Shown here in pieces: positions 26,119 to 33,593 of a stretch of DNA of 64,000 nucleotides. The DNA is from JAOAFT01 sp035390885. GTDB taxonomy: Bacteria > Bacteroidota > Ignavibacteria > UBA10030. The translations under genes were made by a program, and so were the position numbers. The notes under the pieces are model-generated. The model made no database searches and had not been told where the DNA came from. It was given only the letters and a program-made list of their open reading frames with translations. Within the stretch, counting starts at the first letter, position 1, and each line of letters begins with the position of its first letter. The stretch is from contig DAOOUW010000002.1 of the NCBI GenBank assembly GCA_035390885.1, positions 1 to 64,000 of the forward strand. Reading direction: 5' to 3'.

Positions 26119-27734
26119 AAAAGTTTTTTACTCTTGCTCTTTTAGTGGGATTGTTTGGAACAAACCTTCTCTTTTCTCAAACGATATATTTGCCAATCTC
26201 CAACGATGTCTATGGATTCTTGAAGCGAATGGAGAGTAAACAATACATTACACATTTTCAGGATGCAGCTCGTCCTCTTTCCCGAATTGCAATTGCACAG
26301 AAACTGAAAGAGCTTGAGCCATCTATCCCCAAGATGACCGCTGTCGAACATGATCTCTATAATTTTTACCTTACGGAATTTCGATATGAATTACTTATGC
26401 TCGAAGGCGATCCAGAGCCTTCGGAAATTCGCTGGCATATTTTTTCGACTGACTTGTTTGAAGGGAAGATGAATTTTGATCTTAACTACTGGCTTTCATA
26501 TCGAGAAAATGGGCAGGAAATTACGCGCGTTCGTACACAAGGGCTTCGACTCTATGGATATGCTTATAAAAACATAGGCTATTATTTTAATGTTGTCGAT
26601 AACAAGGAAACAGGCGATAAGTTGAATCCTTCGCGTCTTTATTCTTCTGAGCATGGAATTGTTGTAGCATCAACTCATGGACCCCATGAAATTCAATACG
26701 ATGAAAATGATGCGCAATTTACCGTTCAACTAGGACGAGCGGCTCTCTCTCTCGAAAAAAATGTCAATGCTTGGGGATATGGAGAGCGTGGTGAAGTCAT
26801 CTTTTCTGGAAGGGCTCCATCATATCCAATGGTAAAACTTGTCTTTCCATTGTCGCCATCAATCAATTTTGTGTATTTCCATGGTCAACTTAATTCGGAT
26901 ATTGTTGATTCTTCTCGAAGCTATTGGGTAACGTATCCTGATTATTCTTCATTTCGGCGTGTTGATCATGATAAATTTATTGCAGCGCATCAAATCGAGT
27001 TCTCAATTATTCGTGGAATTGATCTCTCGCTTGGTGAATCCATTGTTTACAGCGATCGTGGACCTTTGTTAGTCTATATGGTTCCAATTATGTTCTTCAA
27101 AGCTGCCGAACATTATAATAAGGACCCAGATAATTCACAAATGTTTGGGAGTTTGGATATCAATCTTTTTCCACGAACAAACTTCTACACCACACTTTTT
27201 ATTGACGAAATCAATACTGATGAACTCTTTGATGAATTTAAATCGCGAAAGCAAATCGCATATACGATTGGAGCAAGATTCTTTGATATTCCTTTAACAA
27301 ATGTAGATTTGAATGCAGAATATACTCGTGCAAATCCAGCAGTGTACAATCATAAATATCCGACAGTAACATTTGCGAACAGTGGATATGCTCTGGGAAC
27401 CTGGATTGGTCAAAATGCCGATCTTCTCTTTTGCCAGGTAGGGTACACTCCATACTATAAATTTTCGTTATCTTGTTATTATGAACGATATCGGAAGGGC
27501 GGCGATTTATCAATTGGGGATCAATATTCTCAAGATCAGGGGCGGAAATCATTTCTCTTTGGTCCGTTACATAAAGAAGAGACTTTCGGACTTCGATTGA
27601 AGTACCAACCATTCCGTGATTTTTTTATTCGGACTTTTCTTCAGTGGCGAACAATTACCGATGAAAATGACCCAACGCTCAATCGTTCCAGGCAACCCGA
27701 AATATTTCTCTCTGCTGGACTTGGAATTTGGTAA
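26115..27734 (+). CDS. Predicted outer-membrane beta-barrel, Wzi/capsule-assembly-like
   Basis: Exported protein of about 539 residues. A clear signal peptide (MKKFFTLALLVGLFGTNLLFSQ) fixes the ATG at 26115, which overlaps the upstream stop as ATGA; an ATG at 26088 would bury it. The mature N-terminus (PISNDVYGFLKRMESKQYI, then RPLSRIAIAQKL) has the pattern I associate with Bacteroidota capsule-assembly (Wzi) proteins. The rest alternates polar and aromatic residues in short strands, as in an 18-strand barrel. Wzi binds polysaccharide at the cell surface. Position after six glycosyltransferase genes fits that role. Assignment to Wzi itself is moderate; an outer-membrane barrel is more certain. 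Confidence 0.65.
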   Translation: MKKFFTLALLVGLFGTNLLFSQTIYLPISNDVYGFLKRMESKQYITHFQDAARPLSRIAIAQKLKELEPSIPKMTAVEHDLYNFYLTEFRYELLMLEGDPEPSEIRWHIFSTDLFEGKMNFDLNYWLSYRENGQEITRVRTQGLRLYGYAYKNIGYYFNVVDNKETGDKLNPSRLYSSEHGIVVASTHGPHEIQYDENDAQFTVQLGRAALSLEKNVNAWGYGERGEVIFSGRAPSYPMVKLVFPLSPSINFVYFHGQLNSDIVDSSRSYWVTYPDYSSFRRVDHDKFIAAHQIEFSIIRGIDLSLGESIVYSDRGPLLVYMVPIMFFKAAEHYNKDPDNSQMFGSLDINLFPRTNFYTTLFIDEINTDELFDEFKSRKQIAYTIGARFFDIPLTNVDLNAEYTRANPAVYNHKYPTVTFANSGYALGTWIGQNADLLFCQVGYTPYYKFSLSCYYERYRKGGDLSIGDQYSQDQGRKSFLFGPLHKEETFGLRLKYQPFRDFFIRTFLQWRTITDENDPTLNRSRQPEIFLSAGLGIW

Positions 27735-27783
27735 TTTATTAAACGTTTTGTCTTATCAATCTGTCTAACAATCGTTATACTAT

Positions 27784-28353
27784 ATGCCAGCAGCCACAGA
27801 TGAAAAAGCGCTCATAGAGCAGATACAACAAGGAAACGAGGCTGCATTTACTGAGTTTGTTAAAAGGTATCAAGAGAAAGTTTACTGGACAGCACGTCGA
27901 ATCGTAGGAGACCATGACAGCGCAGATGATGTTACTCAGGAAGTATTCATCAAAGTATATGGAGCGCTAAAAGAGTTTCGTGGCGAGGCATCGGTATTTA
28001 CATGGTTATATCGAATTACAGTGAATGTTTCACTGAACTATAAAAGGAAAAAAAGAATAAGAGACTTTTTCAGTATCGATGAATTGTTCGAATCTCCAGA
28101 TAATACAGAAGATTTGCCTGATGTTGTTGTTGAAAAGGATGAGACCAAAAAATTAATCGAAGAAGCGATTCAACAGTTGCCTGAAAAACAACGTGCGGTC
28201 TTTGTAATGCGATACTACGATGAATTGACATACGAAGAAATATCAAAAATTCTCCATACTTCTGTTGGAGGATTAAAAGCAAATTATTTCCATGCGTTAA
28301 AAAAAATTGGAGTATTTCTAAAGAGTCATGGTGCAAAAACATCTGACATATGA
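27784..28353 (+). CDS. ECF-type RNA polymerase sigma factor
   Basis: Sigma-70 family factor of 189 residues containing only regions 2 and 4. Region 2 includes YQEKVYWTARRIVGDHDSAD, DVTQEVFIKVYGALKEF and the FTWLYRITVN promoter-recognition helix (residues 25-85). Region 4 includes LPEKQRAVFVMRYYDELTYEEISK and the helix-turn-helix end SVGGLKANYFHALKK. Its gene overlaps the anti-sigma gene by 26 nt, so the factor is probably kept inactive at the membrane by it. The regulon cannot be read here, although the location next to surface genes suggests envelope control. Confidence 0.93.
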   Translation: MPAATDEKALIEQIQQGNEAAFTEFVKRYQEKVYWTARRIVGDHDSADDVTQEVFIKVYGALKEFRGEASVFTWLYRITVNVSLNYKRKKRIRDFFSIDELFESPDNTEDLPDVVVEKDETKKLIEEAIQQLPEKQRAVFVMRYYDELTYEEISKILHTSVGGLKANYFHALKKIGVFLKSHGAKTSDI

Positions 28354-28957
28354 ATTAGCAGACTATATTGCTGGCGCTCTTCCAACGGAGGAAGCTCGAC
28401 GAGTGGAGGAACACTTAAAATCTTGTGCTCCTTGTCGTGAAGAGTACAACAATTTGGCTTTTGCGATGGATGAGCTCAAAGATTACGAATGGGAGAGACC
28501 ATCCCAAGAATATTTTTCTACTCTTGCATCACGGATTCAGACGTCTATAGAAATTTCAAAAGAATCGAATCAAAAATTTTTCCCTGAATCTCGTCTTGCA
28601 TTTGCTTTGCAGATTTTAGTGATGGTTATTGGAATTTTTTCCTTTATTCATTTCTCGCCATTTTCAATGATTCAAACTCCTGAATATAAATATGTAGTTT
28701 CGGTTCAACCTCAAGAAGAAGATTCATTCTCACAAATTGCTCTCACTTCCTTTGATTTGGATACACGAGCTGAGCTTCTTCAAAGCATGGAGTATTATGC
28801 AATGAATGTGCTTCAAGATAGTGTCGTTATTAAAGAAGCGTTAACCGAAGGACAAGAATTTATACAATCGCCAGTATTTGACTATAACCAAATTGTTTTA
28901 TCACTGAATGATGAAACACAGGATGTTCTTCTTAGTTATTTAGAAGAAAGGATGTAG
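28328..28957 (+). CDS. Zinc-finger anti-sigma factor, membrane-anchored
   Basis: Predicted anti-sigma factor of 209 residues. The N-terminal cytoplasmic part has the zf-HC2/ZAS motif (His29, Cys33, Cys36 in HLKSCAPC), following the typical LADYIAGALPTEEARRVEEHL. One membrane helix lies at about residues 97-112 (FALQILVMVIGIFSF). The periplasmic C-terminal 90 residues have no recognised domain. It would hold the ECF sigma factor encoded just upstream and release it on an envelope signal. The start ATG lies inside the sigma gene. Confidence 0.85.
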   Translation: MVQKHLTYELADYIAGALPTEEARRVEEHLKSCAPCREEYNNLAFAMDELKDYEWERPSQEYFSTLASRIQTSIEISKESNQKFFPESRLAFALQILVMVIGIFSFIHFSPFSMIQTPEYKYVVSVQPQEEDSFSQIALTSFDLDTRAELLQSMEYYAMNVLQDSVVIKEALTEGQEFIQSPVFDYNQIVLSLNDETQDVLLSYLEERM

Positions 28958-28959
28958 AT

Positions 28960-29457
28960 ATGAAACGAATCAATAAATTTTTTCAATTCTTTCTCATTAT
29001 CTTCATTGCACTTCCTAACGCAATGAATGCTCAACCGGGACCACCTGATATGCCGCCCCCTTCTCCACAGCGAATTGAGCAATATAAAAAAGTCCGATTA
29101 CTTGAAGTCCTTAACCTCGATGAGGAGAAATCAGCTCGTTTCCTTACTCGGTATGATAAATTTACTAAGGAGACCTATGATCTCATGAAGAAGCAGAGAG
29201 ACCTTGTCGATGAGTTGGATAAGAAGCTTAAGAACAATGCATCAGACCAGGAGCTTTCTGCCACTATAGAAGATATCCTCAATTGTAATGAGAAGATCGC
29301 TGAAACACGCACAAAATACTTCCACGGATTGAAAGATATTCTTACAAATCGACAAATTGCTGAATATATGGTTTTTGAAAGAGAATTCGCAAGAAATATT
29401 CGTGAAGTTATGCACGATCTTGCTCGGGATAAACGAGGTGAGAAAGAGAAGCATTGA
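28960..29457 (+). CDS. Small exported helical protein, Spy/CpxP-like
   Basis: Periplasmic protein of 165 residues with a signal peptide (FFLIIFIALPNAMNA, cleavage near residue 25) and a proline-rich start of the mature part (PGPPDMPPPSP). The rest is charged helix: LEVLNLDEEKSARFLTRYD resembles the LTxxQ-type repeat start of Spy/CpxP family proteins, and a long coiled helix with EKIAETRTKYFHGLKDIL follows. Such proteins are often targets of envelope-stress sigma factors. It is 2 nt after the anti-sigma gene, so it is likely part of the sigma operon. Function beyond that is not known. Confidence 0.6.
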   Translation: MKRINKFFQFFLIIFIALPNAMNAQPGPPDMPPPSPQRIEQYKKVRLLEVLNLDEEKSARFLTRYDKFTKETYDLMKKQRDLVDELDKKLKNNASDQELSATIEDILNCNEKIAETRTKYFHGLKDILTNRQIAEYMVFEREFARNIREVMHDLARDKRGEKEKH

Positions 29458-29480
29458 GTTCAACCACTGCCAGAGAGGTA

Positions 29481-30398
29481 TCACGACTTTAATGCTTCGT
29501 AAGCGATACCATATCGCAATCCTTGCGTGCTTACAAGAATTTTTGAAATATTATATTTCTCCATTATCTGCTGAAGAACGAGAATTCCTGCAACAATTAT
29601 ATCCGCCCGCTTTGGATTTATTGATTGAATTTGATGAAGCTCTACAAGCGACAATCTCTTAAGCTCTTGAAAAGAATTTTCGACTTGTTCTCTCGTCAAG
29701 AGAAATTTATGAACTTTTTCTTTTTCAAACGATCTCAGCTTTTGAACGTACGAAGCTAAGGTCGTCAAAGTTCCAGCGACGCCTACAAATTTTGTTTTTG
29801 CAGAAAGCGAAGGTAATTGTAACAGATGATTATTGATTTCGTAAATGGCTTCCTCAATTGCAGAAGGCGAGGGAGGCGATGATTTAAGTATTCGTTCAGT
29901 GATTCGTACTGCGCCAATGTTTATACTTGCACTTCCTATGTAATTAAGTCCCTTCCCAAACGATAGTTCAGTACTTCCACCTCCAATATCGATTACAGCT
30001 ACATCATCATTATTGGAATTCCACCATCCAATTAACGCGCCAATATAAGTAAGTCTGCCCTCCTCATCGCCGCTTAGGATTCGGATTGAAATTCCAAATT
30101 TTTGATAGAAGTATTCTACTACCTCTTCTCGATTCGCAGCATCCCGAAAAACACTTGTCCCACAAGCAACAATTTCATTGACGTTGAATTTACGAGCGGT
30201 TGCTGTATACTTCTGCAGTATCTCCTCGACCCTTTCGATAGAATCTGGTAGAATTGTATGATTCGAATCAACTTTGTTCCCTAACCGAGCAATGGAATGC
30301 TCTTCGTGTAAAAAGTGGAACACTGACTCAGCGGTACACTCTGCTATAACCATGAGAATGGTATTAGTGCCGATATCGATTGCAGCGACTCGTTTCAT
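29481..30398 (-). CDS. Ppx/GppA-family phosphatase
   Basis: Predicted exopolyphosphatase or guanosine-pentaphosphate phosphatase of 305 residues, ASKHA fold. AAIDIGTNTILMVIAE at the N-terminus is the phosphate-1 loop, ACGTSVFRDAANREE is the family helix, SGDEEGRLTYIGA is conserved, and VIDIGGGSTELSFG is the second phosphate-binding motif. The start at 30398 overlaps the prmA stop as ATGA. An upstream in-frame ATG at 30425 lies inside prmA. This is a short form without the C-terminal HD-like domain of E. coli Ppx, so it may act mainly on polyphosphate or (p)ppGpp. Last gene of a four-gene overlapping - strand operon. Confidence 0.9.
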   Translation of the reverse strand: MKRVAAIDIGTNTILMVIAECTAESVFHFLHEEHSIARLGNKVDSNHTILPDSIERVEEILQKYTATARKFNVNEIVACGTSVFRDAANREEVVEYFYQKFGISIRILSGDEEGRLTYIGALIGWWNSNNDDVAVIDIGGGSTELSFGKGLNYIGSASINIGAVRITERILKSSPPSPSAIEEAIYEINNHLLQLPSLSAKTKFVGVAGTLTTLASYVQKLRSFEKEKVHKFLLTREQVENSFQELKRLSLVELHQIQSINPKRADIIVAGILVLQQIMEKYNISKILVSTQGLRYGIAYEALKS

Positions 30399-31258
30399 AA
30401 TTTCATTAGCGTAATTGCCAGCCATTCATTTTCGGATATTAAGTCGATAGCGCTCAATCGATATTTAGCAAAAATTGGAATAAGGGATTCACCATCCGAT
30501 GTGAGGATACCTGAAAAAATTGCAATGCTTCCAACTTTCATTCGATGTGTGAGTGCAGGAAGAACTTTTTGAATTGTTGGCACGTCGATGTTTGCAACGA
30601 TAAGAGAAAAAGTTCGATTCGGAATTTTTGATTCATTGCCAGAAAGCACTTTGACAATATTCTGAACTCTGTTTCGCTTCACATTTTCTTTTGCATTTTC
30701 GATTGCCCAAGGATCGTTATCAATTGCAATAATTGATCGAGCCCCTAACTTTGCAGCGGCAATAGCAAGAACTCCCGTCCCACAGCCAAAGTCTAAAACA
30801 GCGCCTTCGCCATTTACATATCGTTCAAGAAGCTCGAGCGATAATCGCGTTGTTTCGTGATGTCCAGTGCCAAAGGACATTTTCGGATCGATGTGAAGAA
30901 CAATTTTCCCAGCATCTTTCTTGCGGAGTTTTTTCCAGCTTGGTTTGATTATGATATGCGAGGTAGCCGACACTATTCCAGTATTTTTCTCCCATTGCTT
31001 ATTCCAATTTTCTTCTTTTATTACTTTTCCTTTAATTGTCCAACGAAGCTTGGGGAATTCTTTTTTTAATCGTTCCAGCGTTGCTTCGATGATTTTTTGC
31101 GCCTCAGCTTTTGTCTTCTTTGCAGGAATATAACACTCGATTGATTCTTCCTGCTCAACGAATCCTGTAAATCCTTGTTCCGAAAGTTGTCCTGAAATTA
31201 TATCGTAGAATGATTTAGGAAGCGATACTGAAAACTGATACCAACGACGTTTATTCAT
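30395..31258 (-). CDS. prmA: Ribosomal protein L11 methyltransferase
   Basis: SAM-dependent methyltransferase that trimethylates ribosomal protein L11, 287 residues. The N-terminal substrate domain (RWYQFSVSLPKSFYDII) is followed by DPKMSFGTGHHETTRLSLELL and the SAM site VLDFGCGTGVLAIAAAKLGA, with IDNDPWAIENAKEN and IVANIDVPTI after it. In most PrmA proteins the last motif begins NIL; here it is NID. The ATG at 31258 overlaps the stop of the upstream membrane-protein gene by 8 nt. An ATG at 31303 would add 15 residues not typical of the family. Confidence 0.92.
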   Translation of the reverse strand: MNKRRWYQFSVSLPKSFYDIISGQLSEQGFTGFVEQEESIECYIPAKKTKAEAQKIIEATLERLKKEFPKLRWTIKGKVIKEENWNKQWEKNTGIVSATSHIIIKPSWKKLRKKDAGKIVLHIDPKMSFGTGHHETTRLSLELLERYVNGEGAVLDFGCGTGVLAIAAAKLGARSIIAIDNDPWAIENAKENVKRNRVQNIVKVLSGNESKIPNRTFSLIVANIDVPTIQKVLPALTHRMKVGSIAIFSGILTSDGESLIPIFAKYRLSAIDLISENEWLAITLMKL

Positions 31259-31910
31259 ACTTCTTCTCTTGTTGTGGAAATTGTTCGAGTAATGATTTAA
31301 CAAGCTCCTTATTTAGATGAAGCCACAAAATTTGATCCTGATAATTTTCCTGCATTTTTCTTTCAGCCTTGTTGTACCGTACTGTAAGATAATATATTCC
31401 AAACATTACAATCGAATAGACAAGAAGCTGCACATTAAGGTAAGAGAATCCGTATGAAAGAAAAGCGGAAAGAATGAAGACTAGTGCAATGATTCCAAAC
31501 CAAAATGATGTTCGCCTGATTTGAATGATGATAGAATAGATCGTTCCAAAAAAGATAATTTTTTCATGGAATCGGTCAGGAATATGATTGTTGAGAATGT
31601 AAAAGTACAACTGTTTTGCTTCATCGTCGTTGAGTGCATGGGTTGTTCCGGTACGAGAGAGCGTTTGCAGGTATGCGCTTGGCTGATTTTCCTGAAACGC
31701 TTTTCGACGTTTTGGCATTTCCTGTGCATACATTGTTAAACCACTAATGAGAATAGTGAATAGAAAAAATAGTACTTGCTCACCAATCGAGAATGTGATA
31801 GGTTGTTTGCCCACAATTGCAATCTTGATAAATGCAAAGAGAACTGTTGCAAAATTAAATCCAGGGATGAAAATTTTTAGACACTCCGATAATATAAACG
31901 ATGAATTCAT
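31251..31910 (-). CDS. Unknown integral membrane protein
   Basis: Protein of 219 residues that I do not recognise. Four or five hydrophobic segments are visible: about residues 16-32, 43-63, 119-133, 135-155 and 160-175. Two pairs are separated by a charged cytoplasmic loop with RKAFQENQPSAYLQTLSRTG. The C-terminus is a charged helix with WLHLNKELVKSLLEQFPQQ. Start ATG overlaps the upstream peptidase stop and its own stop overlaps prmA, so it is translated with both. No catalytic motif is apparent. Confidence 0.7.
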   Translation of the reverse strand: MNSSFILSECLKIFIPGFNFATVLFAFIKIAIVGKQPITFSIGEQVLFFLFTILISGLTMYAQEMPKRRKAFQENQPSAYLQTLSRTGTTHALNDDEAKQLYFYILNNHIPDRFHEKIIFFGTIYSIIIQIRRTSFWFGIIALVFILSAFLSYGFSYLNVQLLVYSIVMFGIYYLTVRYNKAERKMQENYQDQILWLHLNKELVKSLLEQFPQQEKKYE

Positions 31911-33400
31911 GGTATTCTTTGTATAAAATTATTTCTACTTATTGTTGTTAATGCAACAGCAATGCTATCTTGAAGTGAGCGAGCAGCGCCTGCTTTTCCT
32001 ATAAAGTGCTGCATCATTACTGTAAATGCAAGAAGCTCATTATCGGCTGTAGTTGCATATCCTGCCAGACAACTTACACCTTGCAATGTTCCTGTTTTTG
32101 CTCTTACGTTATTTTCTGCTGGCGTACCACACATTCGTTGTTCTAATGTGCCGTCGACACAGGGTTGAGGCAGTAGGGAATAGAGCCGCAGAAACAAATC
32201 TTTTCTATGAGCAATTTCGGTAAGAAATTGCATAAGAACATCTGCATTGACAAGATTGTAACGCGATACACCCGAACCATCAACGATACGCATTGTTGTA
32301 GTATCAATTCCGAGTGAATTTAGAAATTGATAAAGAACAGTAATGCCATTTTTCGATGTACCCGGCACCCCAAATGTTACGGCAGCAATTGTTTTCAAAA
32401 CATTCTCAGCGGCAAGATTATTACTATTCTTAAGCATCGAGCTCAATACTGTATCCAACGGCGTGCATACTGTTGCAATTGGTACAGCGGAAGAGGGAAG
32501 CGTTCCTTTCTTACAATTTCCCAAAACTTGTAGTTCGTGTACTTTAAGTGTTGTGCGAAAGAGCTCGCCTGCAAATAGTTCTGGTTTTGGTACCGACTTT
32601 GTAAAATATAACACTGGATCGCTTGTCCTTACGCATCCCGACACTTTAAGCGTTGTGCTTTCAGGAAATCCAGTCCATTCTAAGGAAATAGTTCTATTTT
32701 CCGAGTTTGTAACCATACATGCAGAATTATTCGTGTGGTAAAATGTTGTTGATGGTAGCACACTGATAATAGGTTGCGACTGTATTGCAACACTTGGAAT
32801 AATCACTACCTGTATGGAATTGTTATTGATTGAAAGTGGAGAAATAATTGGCGCGTCAGGATCGCCGGCATCATCCCACGCCCATCCTTCACCCCAATAC
32901 AAGGAATCAAAAAATGAATTATCGATGACAACATCGCCGCATACTTGCCCGATTCCATGTTGTGCAATTTGTGTGGCAAGAAGATCGATATCCTGTGGCA
33001 TCAATAGTGGATCCCCAAATCCTTTCAAATAGATATTCGAAACGGAAGAAGCGTTGATTTCATTCGAGTCAACATACACAACTGTTTCGAAGCAATAATT
33101 CTGCGGTAATGTGTATAAAGCTGCCGCTGCTGTAAGAAGTTTGAGCGTTGAAGCTGGATGAAAATTGAGAGAACTGTTTCGTTCGTAGAGAGTTTCATTT
33201 CTATCAATTGCAACAACTTTTATGGAAGTAGTCGTTCCGCTAGGAGCATAAGCTGCAAGAAGAGAATCTATTTGCTCACCGATTGGAACAAAATAATGTG
33301 AAGGTGGTTGTAGAGCTCTTGTATATTTTTGTACCGGAGCGCTGCATCCTATCATGAAAAGTAAAATTGTATAAATTGCGATTTTGTTTTTTGACTTCAT
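31907..33400 (-). CDS. dacB: D-alanyl-D-alanine carboxypeptidase/endopeptidase, PBP4 (S13) family
   Basis: Penicillin-binding protein of about 497 residues that trims or cleaves peptidoglycan cross-links in the periplasm. The three active-site motifs are present: S-x-x-K in HPASTLKLLTAA, S-x-N in KNSNNLAAENVL and KTG in RAKTGTLQGVSC. DVVIDNSFFDS and the YWGEGWAWDDAGDPDAPIS region are typical of S13 enzymes. The start at 33400 gives a signal peptide ending FMIGCSAP, a likely lipobox, so the protein is probably a lipoprotein; an ATG at 33436 would put a tail ahead of the signal. First gene of the four-gene - strand operon, divergent from secA. Confidence 0.9.
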   Translation of the reverse strand: MKSKNKIAIYTILLFMIGCSAPVQKYTRALQPPSHYFVPIGEQIDSLLAAYAPSGTTTSIKVVAIDRNETLYERNSSLNFHPASTLKLLTAAAALYTLPQNYCFETVVYVDSNEINASSVSNIYLKGFGDPLLMPQDIDLLATQIAQHGIGQVCGDVVIDNSFFDSLYWGEGWAWDDAGDPDAPIISPLSINNNSIQVVIIPSVAIQSQPIISVLPSTTFYHTNNSACMVTNSENRTISLEWTGFPESTTLKVSGCVRTSDPVLYFTKSVPKPELFAGELFRTTLKVHELQVLGNCKKGTLPSSAVPIATVCTPLDTVLSSMLKNSNNLAAENVLKTIAAVTFGVPGTSKNGITVLYQFLNSLGIDTTTMRIVDGSGVSRYNLVNADVLMQFLTEIAHRKDLFLRLYSLLPQPCVDGTLEQRMCGTPAENNVRAKTGTLQGVSCLAGYATTADNELLAFTVMMQHFIGKAGAARSLQDSIAVALTTISRNNFIQRIP

Positions 33401-33506
33401 TGTAAACATAATGGTAGAAAAAGGAAAAAAATGCAAATTTTCTGTGCAAACCGTTTTCTTGTTTCAAGGGTATAAAATAGGTATATTTTACTACAATAAA
33501 TTCAAC

Positions 33507-33535
33507 TTGAAAACTGATTATTTACTGTGAATAAT
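33507..33535 (+). promoter_or_regulatory. Possible sigma-70-type promoter for secA
   Basis: TTGAAA (33507-33512) and AATAAT (33530-33535) are 17 nt apart, about 60 nt before the secA start in the 193-nt divergent gap. Both hexamers match the consensus 5 of 6. Bacteroidota promoters can differ, so this is a candidate. Confidence 0.4.
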
Positions 33536-33593
33536 AATCACATTAATCTTCTGAAAATATTTTCCATAGCTTTTGAAAAAGAAAGATAGTTCT

